Source: Methanimicrococcus blatticola
GTDB lineage: Archaea; Halobacteriota; Methanosarcinia; Methanosarcinales; Methanosarcinaceae
Assembly (NCBI RefSeq): GCF_004363215.1
Contig: NZ_SNYS01000005.1
Span: 186,001 to 250,000, forward strand
DNA length: 64,000 bases
Reading direction: 5' to 3'
Shown here: positions 44,122-52,076 of the stretch, one piece after another
Numbering within the stretch: the stretch's first letter is position 1
Layout: every line of letters starts with the position of its first letter
Made by a program: the position numbers and the translations under genes
The notes under the pieces: model-generated
The model's database searches: none
The model's input: only the letters and a program-made list of their open reading frames with translations
Told to the model about the DNA's origin: nothing

Positions 44122-46032
44122 ATGGCAATTGCAGACTCATTGTCCTCTCTTCCTTTTATTTTTCCGCTGGCATTACTCGGTCTTCTGTCGATTATTCCGC
44201 TGATTATTCTGTATATGCTTCTTCCCAAACCGTTTAAAGTAAGCATGCCTTCGGTCATGTTTTTAATGAGAGTGGAAGAATCACGCGAAAAAATTTATTC
44301 TTCAATTACAAAAATCGTCCGCGATCCGCTTTTCATCGTGCAGCTGTTTGTTCTCATCATGCTGGCGGTGGCCGCAGCCGGTCCGTACATTTTATCTTAC
44401 GACACGCTGAGCGACAAAAACACAGTCATTATTATTGACGGGTCGGCCAGTATGCAAATCGGCGACCGTTTCGCTGAAGCGCAGCGTGACGCGCCGCGTT
44501 ACCTCAGCCAAGTCAATACGGTTATTTTGGCCGAGTCCACGCCGGTGATTATTGCCGAAAATGTCAGCGCGGCGGATGCCGAGCGGGCAATCAAAGGGCT
44601 GTCTTCAAAAGCCGTGACGGCAGATATCGGATCTTCCATGGCCACAGCATCCAGCATCCTTTCCGCGAAAGGCGGCTCAGTTTACGTTTTGTCCGACTTT
44701 ACCGCTTGGGACGGCTTGAATCCGATGGAGGCAAAGAACCTTCTCGGCAGCGGTTTAGACGTGACTTTTGTTCCGTACGGAACGCCCACGAGCAACAATT
44801 TGGCAATTATTAACGGTTATTTGGAGAAATCCAACGGAACTTACAACTATTATTTCATGGTCCGCAATTACGATACGGGCGTTAAATCCGTTTACGCCAA
44901 TGTGACAACCACCCTCCCCAACGGTTCAAAATTGGTTTATTCCCCGCTGACCGTTTCTGTTCAGGGTGACAGCGTTGAAACATTCGTTTTCAAAAATGTC
45001 CGCAGCGGAACAACCGAAATTAAATTAATCACCTCTGACGCGATTGAATCTGATAATTATGCTTATATTTCAATTCCCGGAACGCAATCTGCTGATGTTC
45101 TTTACATCTCAGATGCCGGCGGAACTTTGCCGTCTGAGGTCGCGCTTTCATTGATTCCGGAACTGACAGTAACAAGTATTGAAGAAGTTCCGGAATCGCT
45201 TTCGATGAGTTACAGCTTTGTTGTCGTGAATATGGGCGACCATGTGCTGACAAGCGAAGAAGTGGATACGCTGCATACTTATGTTTCAAACGGCGGCAAT
45301 TTGGTTTTTGTTGCCGGCAAATATTTGGAAGCCGCCAATCAAACTGTCAATTTATCAAAAATGCTTCCGGCTCGCATTAATTCAACCGTTTCCAGCATTG
45401 ACGGCACACAAATTTATGCGGTCGGCAGTGATTTCACAAGCGACTTGGATTTGAACAGCGTTTACATGAGAACGTATCTGAATGCGGAAACCCGTGACTT
45501 GTCGGCGACGGCTTATCCGGTCATGACAATGGAAGGCGTTCCGATTATCGCTTACGGTCCGTACAATAACGGAACGGTTTTCTACTTCGGTTTGAACGAT
45601 CACTCCGGAGAAGACGCGTGGAACAACTTCGCAAGTTTCCCGGCATTCCCTGTCTTTTGGATCCGCATTGCCGATTACTTTGCCGGCATCGGTGACATTT
45701 CCGAATACAATGTGAAAGCCGGAACCATCATGACGCTCTCGGCAGACACTGAGATTCTGACCCCCAACGGCAAAACGACAACAAACCGCGTTTTGTTTGA
45801 TACGGTCGGCGTTTATACAATCGGTTCAAAGAAAATCGCTGTCAATATGTATAATGATAAAGAATCCAATACGGTGACCGAACGGATGACGGGGCTTGAA
45901 AATGCCAACGAAGGCGGTGAATTGCCGACACAATATGAAATCAAGACGAACATATTCTATATTTTCGCAATATTGGCGGCACTGCTTATGATATTGGAAC
46001 TTTATTTGCTCAGAAAACGGGGGGATATTTAA
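44122..46032 (+). CDS. BatA-like membrane protein with VWA domain
   Basis: A 636-residue protein: N-terminal membrane helices (FIFPLALLGLLSIIPLIILYML and PLFIVQLFVLIMLAVAAAGPYIL) flanking the aerotolerance-type LLPKPFKVSMPSVMFLM segment, then a VWA domain with VIIIDGSASMQIGD (MIDAS DxSxS), a long extracytoplasmic region and a C-terminal helix (IFYIFAILAALLMILELYLL) with RKRGDI. This is the BatA-type architecture. A GGTG in the end of the DUF58 gene serves as ribosome binding site. The following gene starts directly after its TAA. Confidence 0.88.
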   Translation: MAIADSLSSLPFIFPLALLGLLSIIPLIILYMLLPKPFKVSMPSVMFLMRVEESREKIYSSITKIVRDPLFIVQLFVLIMLAVAAAGPYILSYDTLSDKNTVIIIDGSASMQIGDRFAEAQRDAPRYLSQVNTVILAESTPVIIAENVSAADAERAIKGLSSKAVTADIGSSMATASSILSAKGGSVYVLSDFTAWDGLNPMEAKNLLGSGLDVTFVPYGTPTSNNLAIINGYLEKSNGTYNYYFMVRNYDTGVKSVYANVTTTLPNGSKLVYSPLTVSVQGDSVETFVFKNVRSGTTEIKLITSDAIESDNYAYISIPGTQSADVLYISDAGGTLPSEVALSLIPELTVTSIEEVPESLSMSYSFVVVNMGDHVLTSEEVDTLHTYVSNGGNLVFVAGKYLEAANQTVNLSKMLPARINSTVSSIDGTQIYAVGSDFTSDLDLNSVYMRTYLNAETRDLSATAYPVMTMEGVPIIAYGPYNNGTVFYFGLNDHSGEDAWNNFASFPAFPVFWIRIADYFAGIGDISEYNVKAGTIMTLSADTEILTPNGKTTTNRVLFDTVGVYTIGSKKIAVNMYNDKESNTVTERMTGLENANEGGELPTQYEIKTNIFYIFAILAALLMILELYLLRKRGDI

Positions 46033-48699
46033 ATGTATTTTGAAATGCCGATGCTGCTGCTTTTAATCATTCCCGCCGTTTTGATTGGTATTTATTTCTT
46101 CAAAAAGGCACTCGGGAATAAGCAGAAGCTTCTTGTCGGCTCACGCACGGTTATTGCGATAATTTTAATTATTGCGCTTGCGAATCCGGTTTCGTTTATG
46201 ACCGTAACGCGAACGGATGTCAATCCGGATATGGTGCTTGTTGTTGACAACACGCCGAGTATGAATTATTTTGGAAAAGGTGCCGGTCAAGAGCTTTATG
46301 ATTATTTCTCGGACAAATTCCAACTCAAGTATGATACGCTTGGCGGAAATTCGACCGCGCTCGGTGAAAAAGTGGCTCAGTACGCTGACGGCAAAAATCA
46401 GATTATTTTGGTATCAGATGGGAACAGCAACTATGGAAAAACACTTGAAGAAGGCATTGATGTTGCCGTTCAGACAAACACAACCGTGTCCGCTGTTATA
46501 CCGGCGTTGGAGCGCAATGATTTAAGCATTGAAATTTCCGGCGACAAGTCTGTTATTTACAGCAATGTCCAGGAATTCGGAATCACGGTTCGTCAAGCCG
46601 GTACCGGTGATGTCACTTACAATTATGTTGTCAAACAGAACAACAACACGATTCTGAATGAAACATTTACGATGACAGACGGCGAACAGGAAAAGACAAC
46701 TTATTTCCAAACCCGTTTCATGTATCTTGGAACGCACACGCTTGAAGCGACATTAACGTCTTCCGCGGACACCGATCCGATCAATAATGTTTTTAAGAAA
46801 TCCATTTACGCAATTGAAAAACCGGATGTGATTGTTGTCACGTCCGAATCGAATGCTTCTTTAACGCAAGTGGCAGGCTCGCTTTACAACGTCACAGTTG
46901 TTAAAACGCTTTCAGAGTTCGGCGACAGATTGCCGGATGCGTTGGCTTCTTCAAAGACTGTCATAATAGACGATATGTATATCGGAAACATGACTGAAGA
47001 AGAAGTCGCTTATTTGAAAGAATATGTTTCAGAGGGCGGCGGCTTGATGGTTGTCGGCGGTAAAACGTCTTTCGATTATCCGGTCGGGCATTCATACTTG
47101 GATTCTTCATTTGAAAAATTGCTTCCGGTCGTTTCCGTTCCGTCTGATTGGGAAGGGATTCAGGATGTCTATCTTTTCATTGACGTTTCCGACAGTGCCA
47201 GTACTTGGGGGGCCAACAATGAAACGCTTTTGTCAAATATCAAAAAATCTGCCGTAAATATCATTGAGAGCGATTATTTCAAAGAGGCGAATATTACTTA
47301 TTTCACAATCGGTGACCAATCCCGTAATGATACCGGTGAATTCTATTTCGTCGGCAATCCGCGTGAATCAGAAGCTCTTAAAAAAGAAATCGAAGATTTG
47401 AAAACCGGCGACGGTCAAACGGATCTTGTTCATACTTTTGACCGCGCGATTCCGGTCATGGAAAACAGATCCGGTCAGCCGCTTGTCATCATCATTTCAG
47501 ACGGTAATTTGCTGAACCAGCGAACTTACAATGAGTTGCTGCGTTCTGTCAATCAGGCTGATAAATACGGCGCATCAATGCTTTTCATGAACATTTACAC
47601 CGGCGGTTCCAAACGCCCGAATCAATTCAATGATTCCCGCGGCAACATTTATGCCAAGTCTTTAATGAGAAATTATAAAGGAGACGGCGTTTATGTGGAA
47701 TCCAATCAGGGTCTTCCGATTTATCCGAATTTCACACAGATGTTCGGCGAAGTCGAAAATCCCAATGAAAATGTGACGGAAGCCAGTCTTTATATTTCGA
47801 ATCCGAAACATTTCATTGTTCAGGGATTAAACATCAGCGGAACAAATATCAGCGGCTACAACGGCGTTACGCCGAAAGCAGGTTCTGACAAATTGATTAT
47901 TGCAAGCGACGGTTCTCCTGTTTTGACGGTTTGGCGTTACGGTCTCGGGCGTGTTGCTGCGCTGACGACTGATAACGGTGTCGGCAACGGCAATTATTGG
48001 GCTTCCGAGCTCTATGCGGCACCCGGCTCAAAGGTGATTTCGGCGACGACGAATTGGGTTATGGGCGATCCGAATAAGGAGAGCGGTCTTGTGATTGACT
48101 GTCCGGATACTTATGTCGGTCAGCCGGTGACGCTGCGCGTTAATATGTATGATGCGGGCATTCCCGTTCTGATGCTGAATGATCAGAAGTTGCTTTTGAC
48201 AATGGAGTCGGAAGGCGTTTATGTGACGGAATTGACTTTTAATCAAACCGGCACATACAATATTTCCGGTTATCCGGTGACGGTGAATTATCCGCTTGAA
48301 TACCGCAATATCGGTGTTTATCAGGATTTCCGCAAATTGATTGAATCCACCGGCGGCAATATTTACACCGTTGAGCAGGCCAAGGCACTTTATATCAAAA
48401 ACAACGGCGATAAAACAACTTATCAAACCCGCGAAGCTGTCAGTTTCAATGTTTACTTATTGCTTCTCGCACTGGTCATTTTCCTGGCGGAAGTCATTTA
48501 CCGCCGTGTCACTGAAATCAAAGAGTTGAAACGGCTGCACGAAGAATATGATAAACGTGAAAAAGAATCCCCCGGAGCGCCGCCGCCCAGGCCGGATATG
48601 TCACAATTCAGGCGTCAAAACGACATGGTTGCGGATGCCAAAGGTGACGCCAAGAAGTTCCTGGCGAAAATGAAAGATAAAACGAAAAAGAATAAGTGA
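46033..48699 (+). CDS. Large membrane protein with two VWA-type domains and a class-I amidotransferase-like region
   Basis: An 888-residue protein with two N-terminal helices (MLLLLIIPAVLIGIYFF and TVIAIILIIALANPVSFM), then a first VWA-like stretch (MVLVVDNTPSMNYFG, DGKNQIILVSDGNSNYG), a glutamine-amidotransferase-like region (YVSEGGGLMVVGGKTSFDYPV), a second VWA (VYLFIDVSDSASTW..PLVIIISDGNLLNQ) and a C-terminal helix (VYLLLLALVIFLAEVIYRRVTE) with a basic cytosolic tail. In this gene order the protein is the likely partner of the BatA-like neighbour and the target of the MoxR ATPase. It starts on the base after the previous stop. Confidence 0.85.
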   Translation: MYFEMPMLLLLIIPAVLIGIYFFKKALGNKQKLLVGSRTVIAIILIIALANPVSFMTVTRTDVNPDMVLVVDNTPSMNYFGKGAGQELYDYFSDKFQLKYDTLGGNSTALGEKVAQYADGKNQIILVSDGNSNYGKTLEEGIDVAVQTNTTVSAVIPALERNDLSIEISGDKSVIYSNVQEFGITVRQAGTGDVTYNYVVKQNNNTILNETFTMTDGEQEKTTYFQTRFMYLGTHTLEATLTSSADTDPINNVFKKSIYAIEKPDVIVVTSESNASLTQVAGSLYNVTVVKTLSEFGDRLPDALASSKTVIIDDMYIGNMTEEEVAYLKEYVSEGGGLMVVGGKTSFDYPVGHSYLDSSFEKLLPVVSVPSDWEGIQDVYLFIDVSDSASTWGANNETLLSNIKKSAVNIIESDYFKEANITYFTIGDQSRNDTGEFYFVGNPRESEALKKEIEDLKTGDGQTDLVHTFDRAIPVMENRSGQPLVIIISDGNLLNQRTYNELLRSVNQADKYGASMLFMNIYTGGSKRPNQFNDSRGNIYAKSLMRNYKGDGVYVESNQGLPIYPNFTQMFGEVENPNENVTEASLYISNPKHFIVQGLNISGTNISGYNGVTPKAGSDKLIIASDGSPVLTVWRYGLGRVAALTTDNGVGNGNYWASELYAAPGSKVISATTNWVMGDPNKESGLVIDCPDTYVGQPVTLRVNMYDAGIPVLMLNDQKLLLTMESEGVYVTELTFNQTGTYNISGYPVTVNYPLEYRNIGVYQDFRKLIESTGGNIYTVEQAKALYIKNNGDKTTYQTREAVSFNVYLLLLALVIFLAEVIYRRVTEIKELKRLHEEYDKREKESPGAPPPRPDMSQFRRQNDMVADAKGDAKKFLAKMKDKTKKNK

Positions 48700-48704
48700 A
48701 AGGA

Positions 48705-49469
48705 TTACTCCTTTCCTTGTTTTCTCTTTTTTTGAATCATTATTCCAACAACGGCTGCAAGCATCGTTAAAAATGCCAACAGAAGTATAATGCCGCCTTT
48801 TTTCATGAAATCATTTCCATATTTGTTTTCGTCATCAATGCCGTTTGAATTGTTCTCGTTTTTGCCGTTTTTATTTTCACTTCCATTTTTTGTTTCATTC
48901 TTCATTTCATTCTTCGTTTCATTCTTCGTTTCATTCTTTTTATTTTCCGGGTCTGACATTGTCAAGCCGGCCCCGGCCCCGCTTTTTCCGCCGGAAGTTT
49001 TGCCGGTTGAATCCGAACCCGTCAATTGTATCGGAATAATATAACCGACAGGCGTTTGCGTATCGGGATTGCGGATGATTTTTAATTTGTATTCCGCATC
49101 CGCTGAATTTGATTTAACGGCTTGAGCCGGAATTACGATTTTCAATTTTTTAGAATCTCCCGGGAGGAGTGTTATTTTTGAATCTGATAATTCAAAACCC
49201 GAGCCGAGGTCCTTTTTCCCGCCGTTTTGTTCAATATAACAAATGTATTCGGTTGCCGTGTCTCCCGTATTTGTTAAAATGACCGTTTTTGTCTCAATCG
49301 CGTTATTGGTTTTTGAATCAATTTCCAATTTCATCGGCGCAATTGAATCGCTGATAACAATGTCTGTTTTTGTTGCAGGATCCGGCTCGGAAAGTGCAAT
49401 GTTTATAGTTCCTCCGGCAATGACCGTGAGCAGCAATAAAATAATTAAAAATCGAATCGGATTATTCAT
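48705..49469 (-). CDS. Exported, membrane-anchored protein with a NEW-type beta domain
   Basis: A 254-residue protein: signal segment (RFLIILLLLTVIAGGTINIALS), a beta-rich domain (PMKLEIDSKTNNAIETKTVILTNTGDTATEYICYIEQNGG..LLPGDSKKLKIVIPAQ) resembling the alpha-galactosidase-NEW3-type domains of archaeal surface proteins, then a KNETKNETKNEMKNETKN repeat that looks like a cell-wall linker, one C-terminal helix (GGIILLLAFLTMLAAVVGIMI) and a basic end. ATG 49469 is preferred; the longer frame begins with TTG and adds 42 Lys-rich residues. It converges on the MoxR operon, its stop being only 6 bases from the end of that operon. Confidence 0.72.
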   Translation of the reverse strand: MNNPIRFLIILLLLTVIAGGTINIALSEPDPATKTDIVISDSIAPMKLEIDSKTNNAIETKTVILTNTGDTATEYICYIEQNGGKKDLGSGFELSDSKITLLPGDSKKLKIVIPAQAVKSNSADAEYKLKIIRNPDTQTPVGYIIPIQLTGSDSTGKTSGGKSGAGAGLTMSDPENKKNETKNETKNEMKNETKNGSENKNGKNENNSNGIDDENKYGNDFMKKGGIILLLAFLTMLAAVVGIMIQKKRKQGKE

Positions 49470-50149
49470 TCCATTTTTTGTTGCTTTTGTCGGTTTTGTT
49501 TTCTTTATTTTTGTCAAATTCTCACCTGAAGGCAGAAATTTCTTAGAAATCCTTAAAGCATTTGATTTTTTCAAAAAACGAAACTTTTTAAGCAAACCGT
49601 ATTCCCCTATTGAAATTTATTAGAATTTATCGTTTTTTGATAAATGAATTGAAAATCCGAACATCGTTTCTTAAAAAATGAAAACCCGAGCGCCCGTTTA
49701 ACCCAAAATAAAAACAGATTTAATTTTAAGGTTTTAACCGGCGTTCGATTTTCTTTAATTTTAAAAAGGGATGTTCGGGTTTCATTCAATAATTCAAAAG
49801 TCAAAGCAACCGCCTCCAACGACGCGATTCACGAACGGAGTGAGTGAAAGAAGGAGTTGGAGATTCTTCCCATGTGGTTAATTAACAAAAACAAAAATTG
49901 TATAAATCGGATGAATTCAGCCGGCAAAAATGGTTTCTGTCACGGCGGGGAATTAATCCGCATTTTTCAATTTTTGTTCGCTTTGCTCGCAAAAATCGAA
50001 AATTACGGTCGTATCCGAACTTTTCTTTGATTATTACAATAAACGTTGCCGGATTTGGCAAATATTAAAAATCGGCTCGATTGCGCGCGGCGGCATCGCC
50101 CGTATTATTATCCAATATTCTTATTGGTACTCTTATCTTTTTTTCGTTT
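49470..50149. other. Intergenic region containing the inverted mosaic element
   Basis: After about 180 AT-rich bases (which include the unused upstream extension of the minus-strand gene), the mosaic element copy fills 49652-50036 (separate entry). The remaining bases have no feature I can name. Confidence 0.5.
49652..50036 (-). repeat. Mosaic hairpin element, inverted copy, modules C-A-B
   Basis: Read on the minus strand the order is C (49958-50008 hairpin), A (49803-49871), B (49657-49778). Compared with the 5443-5897 copy the module order is the same cyclically (A-B-C-A there, C-A-B here). Module B keeps the nested stems: CCGAACATC/GATGTTCGG (49657-49665/49770-49778) and CGAGCGCC/GGCGTTCG (49687-49694/49740-49747). 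Several differences from the first copy are paired changes that preserve the stems. Confidence 0.85.
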
Positions 50150-50345
50150 TTCAAAATAATGTGCTGTCGCCCTTTACTAACAACCAAGAATCATCTTTTC
50201 CGGTAATCCTCAATCTTCTTCGTTTTCCCTCGCAAAGGGCATTTTCGCACGGATTATTGTACCGCATTGGGGTTGTCCGAACAATCACAGACCGAGTTCT
50301 CCGGATTCTCATGCCGGGACCTATACAATGCGACAGACAAAAAAG
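50150..50345. ncRNA. Candidate structured RNA upstream of the amidohydrolase gene
   Basis: GC-richer island. CGCATTG (50263-50269) pairs with CAATGCG (50326-50332), enclosing TTGT-ccga-ACAA and CCGG/CCGG hairpins; a CCCT-cgcaa-AGGG hairpin precedes it near 50226-50239. On the plus strand it ends about 90 bases before the amidohydrolase ATG, so it could be a leader RNA; the minus strand is equally possible. It is not a tRNA and I see no SRP or RNase P signature. Confidence 0.4.
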
Positions 50346-50433
50346 ACGGGCAAAGGATAAATAATTTGTTTGCCGTTTGATTTTGTTCATAAAATTAATT
50401 ATTGTCCGTTTTTAAATTTTAATCAGGTGACCT

Positions 50434-51714
50434 ATGTCCGGCTTTGATGATTCTGATTTTGTTCGTCTTCTCGAAATAATCGATCAGACGGAAAAAGAAA
50501 GACGGAGTGAAACAGCCGGAAATTTCTCTAAATCAACGCTTGAAGACGGTTACGGCGATTATGGCGGCAGCTATGACCGCGTTGTCTCGGGATTGATTTT
50601 CGCAGGAACCGAGCCTGATTTAATTTACGGCAACATTTACATCGAAGACGGCATCATCAAAGAAATCGAAGAGCTTTCCGGCTCTCAAATGAAATCCCGA
50701 AACTGGATTGTGCCGCGCTTTATCAACGCCCATACGCATATAGGGGACACGCTTTTAAAAGATCCGCCGCTCGGGCCCGACATCACACCGTATGCTTACA
50801 AACGCGATTTGGATTCGCTTGTTCGCCCGCCGAACGGGCTCAAACACCGATTTTTATCCGATCTCAGCCAAGAAGCAGCCATCGACTCAATGGAATCAGC
50901 GATTTGGGATATGTATCAAAACGGCATTTCCGTTTTCGCGGATTTCCGCGAAGGCGGTCTTTCCGGCGTAGCGGCATTAATCGAAGCATCAAAAAACGCG
51001 GGACGCGGCATTCATCCGATTATTTTCGGGCGCCCGACTTTTTCCGGTTTTGACTCCGCAGCTTCCGGCTCCGACTTCTCAGCCTCTCATCTGTTTTTGG
51101 ATGAGCTCAGAGATTTATTAGATGTTGCCGACGGCATCGGTGTCAGCGGCACAAATGATTTGGATGAATACATTCTGGCAAAAATTGCGGCAAAAACGCA
51201 ATCCAAACGCAGACGATTAGCTATTCATGCAGGCGAAAAAGATCGCAGCGATATTGAACCGGCACTCTCTTTAGATCCCGATTTGCTCATTCACATGACA
51301 CATGCCGAAGAATCTGAGATAAAAATTGCTGCCGATCGTGAAATTCCGATTGCGGTTTGCGTTCGGTCCAATTTGGTGACGGGTGTCGGCTTGCCGTCAA
51401 TTTTAAGCATGCTTGATGCCGGAATTTCAGTTTGTGTCGGAACCGACAATGTCATGCTCAACGCGCCGGATATGTTTGAAGAATTACATTTCCTTTCAAA
51501 AATCTACGGCATTTCCGATGCGACGCTTTTTAAAATGGCAACATCCAACGGCGCCGATGCATTAGGCTGCCGGTTTACAGGATCCATCGAAGTCGGCAAA
51601 AAGGCGGACATGATGGTTTTAAACGCCAAATCCTTGAATTTAAAACATGTCAAAGATCCGTTGGCGGGATTTGTCAGAAGAGCGCGCGCCGATGATATTT
51701 TAGGAATTATTTAA
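50434..51714 (+). CDS. Amidohydrolase-superfamily protein (TRZ/ATZ or cytosine-deaminase-like)
   Basis: A 426-residue metal-dependent hydrolase. The family landmarks are present in order: FINAHTHIGD (HxH, about residue 97), RLAIHAGEKD near residue 265 (third His), LIHMTHAEESE (fourth His) and VCVGTDNVMLNAPD with the catalytic Asp near residue 350; the C terminus has the SNGADALGC..GSIEVGKKADMMVLN pattern. The first 45 residues are an extra acidic N-terminal region. Substrate is unknown: deaminases of purines, pyrimidines and related rings share the pattern. It is a single gene with AGGTGA before the ATG. Confidence 0.85.
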   Translation: MSGFDDSDFVRLLEIIDQTEKERRSETAGNFSKSTLEDGYGDYGGSYDRVVSGLIFAGTEPDLIYGNIYIEDGIIKEIEELSGSQMKSRNWIVPRFINAHTHIGDTLLKDPPLGPDITPYAYKRDLDSLVRPPNGLKHRFLSDLSQEAAIDSMESAIWDMYQNGISVFADFREGGLSGVAALIEASKNAGRGIHPIIFGRPTFSGFDSAASGSDFSASHLFLDELRDLLDVADGIGVSGTNDLDEYILAKIAAKTQSKRRRLAIHAGEKDRSDIEPALSLDPDLLIHMTHAEESEIKIAADREIPIAVCVRSNLVTGVGLPSILSMLDAGISVCVGTDNVMLNAPDMFEELHFLSKIYGISDATLFKMATSNGADALGCRFTGSIEVGKKADMMVLNAKSLNLKHVKDPLAGFVRRARADDILGII

Positions 51715-52039
51715 TTCCATTCTGAATTTTATTTGTTGTAAATTTAATCCATGATGAATTAATATTTGCCGTGAATTGTTTAACCTAATGAATTTAATTT
51801 TCGTGAATTGTTAATTCTAAAACTGATTTATTCTAAAACAGGTTCAATTCTAAAACAGGTTCAATTCTAAAACAGGTTCAATTCTAAAACAGGTTCAATT
51901 CTAAAACTGCTTTAATTCTAAAACCGATTTAATTCTAAAACACGATAATCTAATTTTAAAATATGAATTCTTAAGAAGAGCGGGCTCATTTATGTACGCC
52001 CCATTCCGTTTTTAAAATCAATAAAAATAAAAAAGAAAT
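51715..52039. other. Convergent intergenic region with 17-base tandem repeats
   Basis: Holds the tandem array at 51812-51951 (separate entry). The remainder is AT-rich without a recognisable gene. Confidence 0.5.
51812..51951. repeat. 17-base tandem repeat AATTCTAAAACAGGTTC
   Basis: About eight copies; four central ones are nearly exact and the outer ones vary at the last six bases (TGATTT, TGCTTT, CGATTT). It separates two convergent genes. Confidence 0.85.
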
Positions 52040-52062
52040 GAAAAGAAGAAATTCTTCTTTTC
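52040..52062 (-). terminator. Terminator of the PKD-protein gene
   Basis: GAAAAGAAG/CTTCTTTTC, 9-bp hairpin with a 5-base loop, 15 bases past the stop codon, followed on the minus strand by a T-rich tract. Confidence 0.65.
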
Positions 52063-52076
52063 AAATTAATTTTCGC

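Noticed and set aside
50151-50390. 79-codon minus-strand frame over the candidate RNA
   Set aside because: The region is explained by base-paired structure; the frame is Arg-rich, lacks an obvious ribosome binding site and shows no family.
51812-51951. CRISPR array
   Set aside because: Tandem repeat without unique spacers; no cas gene in the window.
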